Positions 18,292 through 26,849 of a stretch of 64,000 bases of DNA are shown piece by piece. A program made the translations under genes and the position numbers. The stretch lies in assembly GCF_029633825.1 (NCBI RefSeq), contig NZ_CP090641.1:1240001-1304000 (forward strand), in the 5' to 3' direction. Source of the stretch: Burkholderia contaminans (lineage in GTDB: Bacteria > Pseudomonadota > Gammaproteobacteria > Burkholderiales > Burkholderiaceae). Under the pieces are notes generated by a model. That model did not search any database and was not told where the DNA came from. It saw only the letters and a list, made by a program, of their open reading frames with translations. Every line of letters begins with the position of its first letter. The first letter of the stretch is position 1.

Positions 18292-18436
18292 TTCAACGCC
18301 TGCATCGACAGGCACGCTCTCGTCGCGGCCCACTCGTTCCACTATTTGCCGCGATATCCGCTAAGACCGCGACCTGCATTCGTTTCCGAGTGCGACTCAC
18401 GCTCCAGACTTGACCGCATTGTCGGACTGATGCTCG

Positions 18437-18580
18437 TCAAAGAGGAATGCCATTCTTGTTCTGCAACCAGGCAATCAACTTGGTGAAGCAAAGCATCCAT
18501 GCCCTTTTGCTGGCGCGACCCAACGACATCGGGATGCGTCGGCCATCAGAAAGCCGAACGAGTACGAAAAATTCTCTCAC
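18437..18580 (-). CDS. possible 47-residue basic small protein
   Basis: A short GTG-initiated frame on the minus strand, divergent from the thioesterase gene, with an AGGA site about 10 nt upstream. The product is basic with a C-terminal tryptophan-containing amphipathic stretch (WMLCFTKLIAWLQNKNGIPL). Codon third positions are not GC-biased, unlike host genes, fitting the islet. I recognise no family; it may be a chance frame or a remnant of a longer gene. Confidence 0.25.
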   Translation of the reverse strand: MREFFVLVRLSDGRRIPMSLGRASKRAWMLCFTKLIAWLQNKNGIPL

Positions 18581-18712
18581 TCAATAAATTCCTGTCCGAT
18601 TTTTGCGCCAAACCACGAAACAGGCACCCCTCATATGCGTTAATGCGGAGCATCCCGATGCCTTGACACCCCCATCAAGGAAATTTTTCGCACTCCACTT
18701 ATACCGCCTCAC

Positions 18713-19165
18713 ATGACGAACTCGACGCATGTTCGCGACATAGAGAAATATTTGATCAAAGCGATGCCGATGACAGAAAGTATCGGATTCAGCATTAGAT
18801 CATTCTCTAAATTAAAAGTAGAAATATCCGCGCCACTCGATAAAAACATCAATCATTGCGGCACTGCATTTGGTGGAAGCATCAGTGTCCTGGCAATCCT
18901 GTCCGCGTGGTGCCTGGCATGGGCCAATGTGCGAGACGAGTCCTTCGAAGGGGACGTCATTATATGTAGCCACAGCATCAAATTCACAAATTCGATTTCC
19001 GGCGACATCCACTCCGTCTCAGATTCAAGGCATTCCGATTGGCAGGATTTCCGACGAAAAATTGCGCGAAGAGGTAGCGCTAAAATTGATGTGACGTCCC
19101 GCATTTATTCCAATGAAATTGAGGCCGCCACATTCTCTGGATCATTCGCGTTTATAAAAAGATAG
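18713..19165 (+). CDS. YiiD_C-type putative thioesterase (hotdog fold), low GC
   Basis: A 150-residue protein resembling the stand-alone YiiD C-terminal thioesterase domain: the central helix block HCGTAFGGSISVLAIL (about 48-63) followed by AWCLAWANV matches the GTAF-G-S pattern of that family. Expected to hydrolyse or bind an acyl-thioester (acyl-CoA or carrier-protein-bound chain). No signal peptide. GC content is far below the neighbours with many A/T-ending codons, so recent transfer is likely. It has no operon partner; the next gene on the same strand is a Bcr/CflA pump 347 bp away. Function beyond the fold is unknown. Confidence 0.75.
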   Translation: MTNSTHVRDIEKYLIKAMPMTESIGFSIRSFSKLKVEISAPLDKNINHCGTAFGGSISVLAILSAWCLAWANVRDESFEGDVIICSHSIKFTNSISGDIHSVSDSRHSDWQDFRRKIARRGSAKIDVTSRIYSNEIEAATFSGSFAFIKR

Positions 19166-19512
19166 ACACTTTACGTATCCTGACCCGCCAGTCAGAGCTT
19201 CCAGGATTCGTTAACGACGGCGGCAATTTCGCGCGCGCTGCGATGAGCAACGACGACGTGCCGCGCTGCACGTTTCCAACGACCGCGCCGGGCTTCGGCT
19301 AATCGGTGTCCTGCGCAACACCCCGCGCCGCCCTCCACACGCCTCCCCGCCGCCGTTTCACCGCCTGCAAAAACGCATTCGAGCGATGCAATTCCGCCCG
19401 CTCCCGAACCGCATCGCACACCGTATGATCGCCCCGGCCTTTTCCCAAGGCCGCCCAAAATGCGTCGCCCTGACCATCAGGCCACGCGCTCCGCCATCAC
19501 TACGCAGCGAAC
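19166..19512. other. intergenic region before the Bcr/CflA pump
   Basis: About 347 bp. The left 30 bp belong to the low-GC islet; GC then returns to the host level. A minus-strand open frame across 19192-19458 is not convincing as a gene. The pump promoter probably lies close to 19400-19500. Confidence 0.5.
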
Positions 19513-20715
19513 ATGTCCCACTTCTCACTCATCCTCGTCGTCTCCCTGTTGAGCGCCTTCGGCCTGATCGCGTCCGACGTCTACCTGCCCGCGATGCCGT
19601 CGATGGCCCACGAGTTCTCGATCGGCGCATGGCAGATGCCGCAGACGGTATCGGCCTACCTGATCGCGCTCGCCTGTGCGCAGCTGTTCTACGGCCCCCT
19701 CTCCGATCGATGGGGACGCAAGCCGGTGCTGACCGTCGGCATCCTCCTGTACATCCTCGGTTCGACCGGCTGCGCAAACGCAGGCGGTTTCGCAAGCTTC
19801 CTTGGCTGGCGGGTGCTCGAAGCGCTCGGCGCGGCGTCCGGCCTCGTCATCGGCCGCGCGATCATCGCCGACACCTGCGACAAGAAGGCCTCCGCGAAGG
19901 TCTACAGCATCGTGTATCCGCTCGTGTCGCTGTCCCCGGCGATCGCGCCCGCGATCGGCGGATATCTGGCGGCGTGGTTCGGGTGGCGGAGCGATTTCAT
20001 GTTCGTCGCCGGGTTTGGCGTTGCAGCGCTCCTGCTCGTCCAGCTGCTTCTGAAGGAGACGCGGCCGGCCATCACGCCAGGACAACATCGCGTCGCGCCG
20101 CTGGCCGGCTTCGCCGACGTGCTCGGGGATCGGGCATTCATCCGGTACACGCTCGTCGCCTGCGCGATCTATTGCGCGTGGTTCGTCTACCTGACGCAGT
20201 CGCCGTTCATCTTCTCAAGCCTGGGCCTGTCGGAACAGCAAAGCGGCTGGCTCTATCTGCCGCTGACCGCCGGCATCATTGCCGCCAACATGATCTCGCG
20301 CCGCATGCTCGACCGGATGTCGTACGACGCGATCGTCGTCGCGGGCGTCGGTTGCTTCGTGGCCGGCGGCATCGCGTTCGCCCTGTGCGAGTCGTCGCAT
20401 GTCAAAGGCATCATCGCGATCGTCTTGCCGATGTTTCTCGTCAGCCTGTCGAACGGATCGTCGCTGTCGCTCGCCGTGTCGGGCGCCATCGCGAGCGAAC
20501 ATGGGCGCGCAGCCACGGCGTCGGGGCTCGTCGGCTTCTTCCAGATCGGCAGTGCGTCGCTCGCGGCCACCGTGTCCAGCGGCCTGCTCGGTACCGGCAG
20601 CCACGTGCTGGCGACGGCCATCCCGTTCTTCGCGATCGTCGCGGCGGTCGCGATCGTACCTCGCTGGTATGCCGCACGGCGCACGCTGTCGATGCGCAAG
20701 ACCCCGCCGCGTTAA
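19513..20715 (+). CDS. Bcr/CflA-family drug-efflux MFS transporter
   Basis: A 400-residue proton-driven exporter with 12 predicted TM segments. N-terminal SDVYLPAMPSMAHEF, then the A motif GPLSDRWGRKPVLTVG (about 61-76) and the LGAASGLVIGRAIIAD segment in TM4-5 are characteristic of Bcr/CflA drug:H+ antiporters. Convergent with a LysR gene 37 bp away. Probable substrates are bicyclomycin-, chloramphenicol- or sulfonamide-like compounds, or an endogenous metabolite; none can be specified. Confidence 0.88.
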   Translation: MSHFSLILVVSLLSAFGLIASDVYLPAMPSMAHEFSIGAWQMPQTVSAYLIALACAQLFYGPLSDRWGRKPVLTVGILLYILGSTGCANAGGFASFLGWRVLEALGAASGLVIGRAIIADTCDKKASAKVYSIVYPLVSLSPAIAPAIGGYLAAWFGWRSDFMFVAGFGVAALLLVQLLLKETRPAITPGQHRVAPLAGFADVLGDRAFIRYTLVACAIYCAWFVYLTQSPFIFSSLGLSEQQSGWLYLPLTAGIIAANMISRRMLDRMSYDAIVVAGVGCFVAGGIAFALCESSHVKGIIAIVLPMFLVSLSNGSSLSLAVSGAIASEHGRAATASGLVGFFQIGSASLAATVSSGLLGTGSHVLATAIPFFAIVAAVAIVPRWYAARRTLSMRKTPPR

Positions 20716-20743
20716 GCGCAAGGCACTGTCCCGGTGTGAGTCC

Positions 20744-20767
20744 GACCGCTCGCTATCGATAGCGGTC
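20744..20767. terminator. hairpin across the end of the lysR gene
   Basis: GACCGCT/AGCGGTC arms around a CGCTATCGAT loop; the inner part is itself a 14-bp palindrome (20751-20764). It overlaps the LysR stop and faces the convergent pump gene, so it could terminate both. Confidence 0.35.
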
Positions 20768-21628
20768 GAACGAAGCGGCGATCTCGGCGGTGACGGCCCG
20801 AACGCGCGCCGTCCGATTCAGGTCCGTATGCGACACGAGCCAGACTTGGTACGGCGCGGCTCTCGACTTGCCGGGCCAGATTCGCACGAGCGAATCATCC
20901 CCTTGCGCCATGTACACCGGCAGTTCGCCGATGCCGATGCCCGACCGGATCGACGTGGCCAGCATCAGGCTCGAACTCACTTGCGCAACGATGCGCCCGC
21001 GTTCCATCGACTCGCCGCACAGCGTGTCGCCCTGGTTGGACGTGATGGAAGGTTGATAGACGACCAGATCATGGCCGTCGAAAGCAGACCCGATCGTGGG
21101 CACGCCATATGCATCCAGATACTCGCGACTCGCGAACAGCCCGACCTCCCACTCCGCCAGCTTCCGGCGGACGAGATCGGGGTTTTCCGGCATCACGGTT
21201 CGAATCGCGAGATCCGCGTCACGCCGGGTCAGGTTGAGCACCTGTACCGACGTCGTCAGGACCACCTGTATCGCAGGGCATTTCAGTCGCAACGACCGTA
21301 TCGCCGGCAGGACGAAATCCATCGCGAGGGAATCGGTCGTCGTCACGCGGACCTCGCCTTCGAGCCGGTCGTCCGAACCGTGGACGCGACGCTCGAAGTC
21401 GCTCGCCGCCTGCTCCATCGCTTCCGCGGCCTGCAGCGAATGCTCGCCGACCTGCGTCACGACATAGCCGGACGACGTCTTGAGAAACAGCTTCGCGCCC
21501 AGCGCCTTCTCGAGCGCCATCAGCCGTCGCCCGACGGTGGCCTGATCGACGTCGAGCACGGCAGCGGCTTCGCGCAGCGTCCCGGCGCGATGGACTGCCA
21601 GAAAAACGCGGGCATCGTCCCAGTTCAT
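20753..21628 (-). CDS. LysR-family transcriptional regulator
   Basis: A 291-residue regulator. N-terminal helix-turn-helix (MNWDDARVFLAVHRAGTLREAAAVLDVDQATVGRRLMALE), then a substrate-binding domain. The MNWDD-DQATVGRR form is typical of the LysR subgroup that includes single-gene regulators of metabolite or efflux responses. The ATG at 21628 is chosen because the upstream extension is untypical. Its target is not evident: it is convergent with the efflux pump and about 165 bp from the next gene, also convergent-side. Confidence 0.88.
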   Translation of the reverse strand: MNWDDARVFLAVHRAGTLREAAAVLDVDQATVGRRLMALEKALGAKLFLKTSSGYVVTQVGEHSLQAAEAMEQAASDFERRVHGSDDRLEGEVRVTTTDSLAMDFVLPAIRSLRLKCPAIQVVLTTSVQVLNLTRRDADLAIRTVMPENPDLVRRKLAEWEVGLFASREYLDAYGVPTIGSAFDGHDLVVYQPSITSNQGDTLCGESMERGRIVAQVSSSLMLATSIRSGIGIGELPVYMAQGDDSLVRIWPGKSRAAPYQVWLVSHTDLNRTARVRAVTAEIAASFDRYR

Positions 21629-21793
21629 GAATGACGCTCTCTCGGTAAGGCATGGTTGTATTGGTTGGCCGCAATTATACAAGTCGCCTTACCCACCCGA
21701 TTTCAATAATCAGGTTTCCATATCAATGGAACGGTATCGTTCGACAAGCGCGAAATCCAGGCCGTGCCGTACGCGACCGCACGGCCTGCACGT

Positions 21794-23716
21794 TCACGGA
21801 TGCCAGCGATACACGATCATGCTCGTGCCGTTGTAGTTGTCCTTCGTGATCACGTATTCGCCGGTCGAGCGCAGGTATGCGCGGATCCCGTACATCGAGT
21901 CGACGTCGTTGCCGACGTCCATCGCCGACGTGTTCGAGTTCGTCAGCGTCGTCACGAGCGCCCCCGTGTTGAGATCGAACACGTCGACGTTCGGCACGGT
22001 GTGCACGTAGCCGACGAACAGGTAGTGGCCGGCCGCCGCGATCGACTTCGGGTTCGCACTGGTCAGGTTGATCACCGGGTTCGGTGCGGTCGTGTTGCCG
22101 TTCTTCCAGCCGTGATAGACCTCGATGTGCCCGTTCATCGCGGTCCAGTCCCAGTTGTTCGCGAGGCCCTGTGCGAGGATCATCGTGTCACTGTCCGCCT
22201 GGTAGATGATCCGCGTGGTCGGCGCCACGGTGCTCGGCACGGGCGTCGTCACCGGCTTGCCCCATGACGGCTTGCCGTTCGCATCGAAGCCCGTCATCGG
22301 GTAGCGGGTAATCGCGTTGGAGCCGTTCAGCCCGGCCCACACGTCGCCGTTGCCGTCGATGTCGAAACCGGTCGTGACCTGCAACGTCGTGTTGAACGGC
22401 TTGCCCGGCAGCGAGCCGGCCGGGTTCGCTATGTAGCCGGTCGCCGGCGTGAAGTAGTAGAAATTGAAGTTGCCGGGGTTCTGGCCGGACGCGACGAGAA
22501 TCCGGTTGCCGCCCACCATCACGAGCTGGCCGAAGTGCTGGCCGCGCTGGTAGTCGTTCGTGTCGAGGCGCGGGTCCTTCGGATAGGTGAACGGGTCGAC
22601 CGTGTTCGCGACGAACGTGCCGCCCGCCGAGCCCGTATAGACGTTGTTGCCGCTGTAGAAGAACGCGCCGTCGGTCGCCGGGTCCGGCGCGGCGATCGCC
22701 TCGAAGTTCAGCGCCTGCAGCTTCCATTGCAGCGCGCCCGTCGGGCTGTACGAATGAAGATCCGTGCTGCCGTTGCGCCCGAGATCCCAGCCGCCGCCCC
22801 ACGCGTTGTTGAGCACGTACAGGTTACCGCCCGAATCCTTGCCGATGCCGACCACGCGCGTGAAGCGCTTGTCGCCGACCTGCCCCTTGATGCCCGAGGT
22901 CGTGTCGAGATAGCCGCCCTGCACGCCGAACGTGCCGACCTGCTGCGGCAGCCCGGCGAGACTGTAGAGCTTGATGTTCATGTCAGGGCCCTGGTCGCCC
23001 ACCAGCAACTGCCCCGTCGACGCGTCGAAATACAGCGCCGACGGCCGCGCGCCGGCCGCCATCTGGATCGTGTTCAGCAGCGTGCCGGTCGCGCTGTACT
23101 GCACGACCGCGCCCGCGCTCATGCGCGCGACCCACAGATTGCCCGCCGCATCGAGCGCCAGCGCGCCGGGACCGGTCACGGCGATGTCGCGCTGCCAGAC
23201 GCCGTCGGTCGTATAGACGCGCACACGGTTGCCGTAGAAATCGCTCGCATACAGCAGGTTGCCGGCCGTCGCGAGGCCGGTGATCACGTCCGGGTTCGGG
23301 AGGCCCGTCCACGTGCTGACCGGGATACGCAGGTCGCGCTGGTTCGTGCTGCGGTTGTAGCGGCCCACCGAGCCGCTGCCGAAGTTGCGGTTGTAGCCGA
23401 GCGCGACGAAGATCGACGTCGCGTTGCCGGTAATCGCGCCGCCCTGGAATTCGTCGTGGATGCCGATCGTGCCCATCGGCTGACCGTTCTGGTAGAGCGC
23501 GACGCCGCCCGCGTTCTCGTCCCAGCGCGACGACGTGTAGATCACACCCTCGGGCGCGACCCACATCGAGCGCGCGGCATTGCCCACGTGCTGGGCCAGC
23601 GTGCCGTACGTGTTCGCGAGCCAGTCGGTCGAATAGGTCACCTGCGCGTGACTCGCCGGCGCCAGCATCGCCATGCACATTCCCAGCAACGCCGCCCGAA
23701 TTTGTTTCATTGACAT
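21794..23716 (-). CDS. secreted beta-propeller-like (NHL/SMP-30-type) protein
   Basis: A 640-residue exported protein of unknown role. Signal peptide MSMKQIRAALLGMCMAMLAPASHA. The body has repeated short blades such as GALALDAAGNLWVARMSAG, VVGIGKDSGGNLYVLNN and TGFDIDGNGDVWAGLNGSN, the D-x-x-G-N-x-W/Y pattern of NHL or SMP-30-like propellers. The start follows GGGAG by 8 nt. No catalytic residues can be assigned. It stands alone, with a long AT-rich upstream region and no operon partner. Could be an extracellular lactonase-like, binding or surface protein. Confidence 0.75.
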   Translation of the reverse strand: MSMKQIRAALLGMCMAMLAPASHAQVTYSTDWLANTYGTLAQHVGNAARSMWVAPEGVIYTSSRWDENAGGVALYQNGQPMGTIGIHDEFQGGAITGNATSIFVALGYNRNFGSGSVGRYNRSTNQRDLRIPVSTWTGLPNPDVITGLATAGNLLYASDFYGNRVRVYTTDGVWQRDIAVTGPGALALDAAGNLWVARMSAGAVVQYSATGTLLNTIQMAAGARPSALYFDASTGQLLVGDQGPDMNIKLYSLAGLPQQVGTFGVQGGYLDTTSGIKGQVGDKRFTRVVGIGKDSGGNLYVLNNAWGGGWDLGRNGSTDLHSYSPTGALQWKLQALNFEAIAAPDPATDGAFFYSGNNVYTGSAGGTFVANTVDPFTYPKDPRLDTNDYQRGQHFGQLVMVGGNRILVASGQNPGNFNFYYFTPATGYIANPAGSLPGKPFNTTLQVTTGFDIDGNGDVWAGLNGSNAITRYPMTGFDANGKPSWGKPVTTPVPSTVAPTTRIIYQADSDTMILAQGLANNWDWTAMNGHIEVYHGWKNGNTTAPNPVINLTSANPKSIAAAGHYLFVGYVHTVPNVDVFDLNTGALVTTLTNSNTSAMDVGNDVDSMYGIRAYLRSTGEYVITKDNYNGTSMIVYRWHP

Positions 23717-24179
23717 GAATAATGCTCCCGAACGTTCAATTGTCGACACTGTAAATCGCGGCGCATGAAATATTGGTGATTCCGGCTAAAACGCATTCGC
23801 CGTCACCCCCGAATTATTCACGCCGTCCTTTTTACCCTCCGGCGCTTTTCCGTCAACGATGGTCAAACCCGCTCACCGCGCCGCGACGGCTTGCCGGCCG
23901 CACGGTCTGGGTGCTTTTTCCCCGGCATTTTCTTCCGGATCGTTCAAGGCAAACGCGTCATTTTTTCTGAAATATCCGCATTGCCTTTTTCATTCCCCCG
24001 GAAATGGGCTCGATGATTACAAATCGAAATTAAAATGAAAGAGAAAAAATATTATCCGGCGCGATCGCGTCGTCGCGATTCAGCGCAGCGGCATGTGGCA
24101 TGCGGCGAGCGGAAAGGAAGAACAGGGAAAAGACAGGGGACACCGCGCGCCGGCCGTGCCGGCACGCGGCCGCGATCGT
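23717..24179. other. AT-rich leader upstream of the propeller gene
   Basis: About 460 bp without a gene. The half near 23940-24070 is strongly AT-rich for this genome (runs of A and T), so it is a likely promoter or UP-element region for the secreted protein. No clear hairpin, repeat or small gene was seen. Confidence 0.5.
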
Positions 24180-24611
24180 TCAGTTCGCTTCGTCGAGCGT
24201 CGGGCCGTCCCACCCGTCGAGGAATTTCGGCAGCGCATCGACGACGTCGATCACGCTGTGCCGGTAGAACAGGTGCATCGTCGGCCGCAGGTCGTCGGGC
24301 AGTTGCCCGCCGTGCGCACGCGCGGCCAGGCTGTTCGGCACGACACGCATGCCGAGCCGGTTGGTGCCGCACACGATCTCGCCGCACGACGCGCAGTACG
24401 TGCGCGACATCGACTTCGACGGATGCGGGAACGTCGCGCTTGCGCCTTCGACGGTAACCTGCTCCGGCGGCCACGCGGTCGCCGACAGCACTGGCGTGCC
24501 GTAAAAATCGCGGCAGGTCGCGCAATGGCAGTTCGCGCGCGCCGCCGGCTCGCCGCGCAGCGTCACGGTGACGGTTCCGCACAGGCAACTCGCGGAATGC
24601 GTTCGGGTCAT
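24180..24611 (-). CDS. GFA-family (glutathione-dependent formaldehyde-activating-like) protein
   Basis: A 143-residue zinc-binding protein of the GFA family. Cysteine pattern CLCGTVTVTL, CHCATC and CASCGEIV provides the usual two zinc sites. Members are often named formaldehyde-activating, but that activity is disputed, so only the fold is claimed. Strong GGAGGAG site before the chosen ATG. It follows the porin gene on the same strand after a 100-bp gap containing palindromic repeats. Confidence 0.85.
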   Translation of the reverse strand: MTRTHSASCLCGTVTVTLRGEPAARANCHCATCRDFYGTPVLSATAWPPEQVTVEGASATFPHPSKSMSRTYCASCGEIVCGTNRLGMRVVPNSLAARAHGGQLPDDLRPTMHLFYRHSVIDVVDALPKFLDGWDGPTLDEAN

Positions 24612-24655
24612 GTCGTCTCCTCCAGGAAAGGAGGCGACAGTATAGGAGCCTGCGT

Positions 24656-24700
24656 GCAACGTTGCCGGCATCGGCTGCGGGCAACGTTGCGGCCGCAACG
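24656..24700. repeat. cluster of GCAAC/GTTGC palindromes
   Basis: GCAACGTTGC occurs at 24656-24665 and 24681-24690 (25 bp apart), and CGTTGCGGCCGCAACG at 24685-24700 overlaps the second copy. It lies between the porin stop and the GFA gene, 45 bp upstream of its ATG. It may act as a porin terminator, an operator array, or both. Confidence 0.55.
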
Positions 24701-24711
24701 ATCGCTGCGCG

Positions 24712-25905
24712 TCAGAACTTCTGGCGCAGGCCGAGGCTGACGATGGCCTGCGAGCGCGAATCGGACGAGTGGCCGTTCGCCTTGTCCGATACCGACGCCG
24801 TCGCGGCCACCGGCCGGCCCAGCGCGTCGAGCGTCATGCCCGATGCATGCTGGTACGCGCCGAGCAGGTACACGCTGGTGCGCTTCGACAGGTCATACAC
24901 GGCGCCAAGCGTGACGTTGTGATACTGCGCGCGGTCGTCCACGCCGTCGACGTCGCTGCCGCGCGTGTAGCTGTAGCCGGCGAACAGTTGCGTCTGCGGG
25001 CGCACGTTCCAGCGCGTGAACACGCCCGCGACGTTGAACGTCGCGTGGCCCGTGAACAGCGACTGGCCGCCGCTGCGGTACTGCACGTTGCTGTAGTTCA
25101 CGCCGACGACGGCCGGGCCGAAGTCGTAGGTCGCGCCGGTCGCGATGATCTGCTGCGACTGAGCGCTCGCATAGCCTTCGTTGATCGACGAGTTGAACAG
25201 CCCGTCGTCGGTGCTCTGCCACTTGCCGGCCGTCGGGTCGGCCGCGCCCGTCTTGCTGTTGTCCGAGCGCTCGTAGCCGACGCCGACCCGCAGCGGCCCC
25301 GCCGCGTAGGCGGCGCCGACGCTCCACGTGTTGCGCTGCTTCATGCTGCCCGGCTGGCTGCCGAAGCCGTACAGCGCGCCGAACGTGAAGCCCGAGTAGC
25401 TGGCGCTCGTGTACTTGATCGAGCTGTCGACCCGCGCGGTCTGGTCGAGATCGTCGATGTCGCCCGGGTGCGCGCCGAAGCCGCCGATGTACGACGACGG
25501 GCCGACCGGGCTCACGAAATCGTCGAGCGACGTGTACTGGCGGCCGAGCGTGACCGTGCCGTAGCGGTCGCTGCCCACGCCGACGAACGCCTGGCGGCCG
25601 AACTGGCGGCCACCCTGCCCCGACGTGCCGTTCGCGATGTCGAAGCCGTTCTCGAGGACGAACAGCGCGCGCATCCCGCCGCCGAGATCCTCGGAACCCT
25701 TGATGCCCCAGCGGCTGCCGGACAGGTTGCCGGTCGTGAGCCCGACGCTCGAATGGCCGGTGTACGCGCCCGCGGAGCCGACCCGCTCGTTGCTGCGGTA
25801 GGTCACCCCCGCATCGACGATGCCGTACAGCGTGACGGAGCTTTGCGCGGCGGCGAGGCCCGCGAGCGAGAGCAGCAGCGGGGCTGCGATCAGTTGCTTG
25901 TTCAT
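24712..25905 (-). CDS. OpcP-type outer-membrane porin
   Basis: A 397-residue trimeric porin. Signal peptide MNKQLIAAPLLLSLAGLAAA, mature start QSSVTLYGIVDAGVTYRSN; SRWGIKGSEDLGGGMRALFVLENGF and FGRQAFVGVGSDRYGTVTLGRQ are present, and the protein ends LGLRQKF with C-terminal phenylalanine. A 19-bp palindrome of the LacI-family operator type lies about 150 bp upstream, suggesting sugar or metabolite control. Substrate unknown. Confidence 0.9.
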   Translation of the reverse strand: MNKQLIAAPLLLSLAGLAAAQSSVTLYGIVDAGVTYRSNERVGSAGAYTGHSSVGLTTGNLSGSRWGIKGSEDLGGGMRALFVLENGFDIANGTSGQGGRQFGRQAFVGVGSDRYGTVTLGRQYTSLDDFVSPVGPSSYIGGFGAHPGDIDDLDQTARVDSSIKYTSASYSGFTFGALYGFGSQPGSMKQRNTWSVGAAYAAGPLRVGVGYERSDNSKTGAADPTAGKWQSTDDGLFNSSINEGYASAQSQQIIATGATYDFGPAVVGVNYSNVQYRSGGQSLFTGHATFNVAGVFTRWNVRPQTQLFAGYSYTRGSDVDGVDDRAQYHNVTLGAVYDLSKRTSVYLLGAYQHASGMTLDALGRPVAATASVSDKANGHSSDSRSQAIVSLGLRQKF

Positions 25906-26210
25906 GGTTGTCGTGTCTCCGGGCGTTGAACCCGTTGTTCTGTCTGTCAGTTGCGAGTAGCGCGCGGGCTGCGAGATCCGCCGGCGGTGCGAGGCCGGCG
26001 GCGTCCGCGCGCGACGACGCGGCGGGCATGCCCGCTGCGGCCGCCATGGTAGATGGAACCGGTTTCCATCGAAAGCGGAATAATGAAAACAGTTTCTTGC
26101 CAAAATCGAGATAGTCGGACGGGCAGCCTGGTGCGCAGCGCGCCGCACCTGTACAGCCCGGGTGGGCGCAACCGATAATCGAACGCGCGCCATCCATCGG
26201 GAGTGCCTTC
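25906..26210. other. divergent region between porin and LysE exporter
   Basis: About 305 bp without a gene. Contains the LacI-type palindrome 26052-26070 and a second weaker one, GAAAACAGTTTC (26085-26096), in an AT-rich patch. Promoters of both genes are expected here. Confidence 0.5.
26052..26070. promoter_or_regulatory. LacI/GalR-type operator-like palindrome
   Basis: GATGGAACCGGTTTCCATC pairs at all but one position and has the central CCGG with GGAA/TTCC flanks common to LacI-family operators. It is 147 bp upstream of the porin ATG. No LacI-type gene is in the window. Confidence 0.45.
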
Positions 26211-26843
26211 ATGCATGAAACGACCCTGCTGATCTTCGCCGCCGTCGCGTTCGTCGGTATCGCGACACCCGGCCCGACCGTGCTGCTCGCGCTGACCAAC
26301 GGCTCGCGCTACGGTGCGCGCCGCGCGGCGTACGGCTTCGCGGGCGCGATGCTGTCCGACTTGGTGCTGATCGTCGCGGTCGCGCTCGGCCTCGGCGCGC
26401 TGCTGATGGCGTCGGCGTTCTGGTTCTCGGTGGTGAAGTGGCTCGGCGCCGCATATCTCGCTTACGTCGGCATCCGGCTGCTGATGTCGAAGGGGTCGCT
26501 CGACGTTGCCGCCGCGCACGATGGCCACGCATCCGGGCGCAACGCGTCGATCTTCGCGAAGAGTTTCCTCACCGCGGTGACGAACCCGAAGGGCTATCTG
26601 TTCTTCTCCGCCTTCCTGCCGCAGTTCCTCGATCCGTCCGCGCCGCTCGCGCCGCAATACGTCGCGCTCGCGGTCACGTTCGCACTGCTCGACGGGGTCG
26701 TGATGTTCGGCTACGCGCTGCTCGGCGCACGCGCGGTGCGGCTGCTGAAGCGCGCGGGGGCGCTGTGGCTCGAGCGCACGTGCGGCGCGATGCTGCTCGC
26801 GCTCGCCGGGTCGCTGGCGCTGTATCGGCGTCATGCGGCATAG
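26211..26843 (+). CDS. LysE/RhtB-family amino-acid exporter
   Basis: A 210-residue, about 6-TM exporter. The N-terminus FVGIATPGPTVLLALTNGSRYGARRA (GPTV block and following basic loop) and later NPKGYLFFSAFLPQF are diagnostic of the RhtB branch. It removes an amino acid or related compound from the cytoplasm; which one is unknown. The GNAT gene starts 6 bp after its stop, so the two are probably one operon. Confidence 0.88.
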   Translation: MHETTLLIFAAVAFVGIATPGPTVLLALTNGSRYGARRAAYGFAGAMLSDLVLIVAVALGLGALLMASAFWFSVVKWLGAAYLAYVGIRLLMSKGSLDVAAAHDGHASGRNASIFAKSFLTAVTNPKGYLFFSAFLPQFLDPSAPLAPQYVALAVTFALLDGVVMFGYALLGARAVRLLKRAGALWLERTCGAMLLALAGSLALYRRHAA

Positions 26844-26849
26844 GCGCGG

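Larger units (their letters stand above)
18232..18712. other. GC drop at the left side of a low-GC islet
   Basis: Contains the receptor terminator and then a region whose GC falls to about half, unlike the rest of the window. Only a weak 47-codon frame (18437-18580, minus) is seen. No recognisable integrase, transposase or direct-repeat boundary. Confidence 0.5.

Noticed and set aside
19192..19458. 88-codon minus-strand frame near the islet
   Set aside because: Crosses the GC transition, no ribosome site and no family; only the last residues look protein-like.
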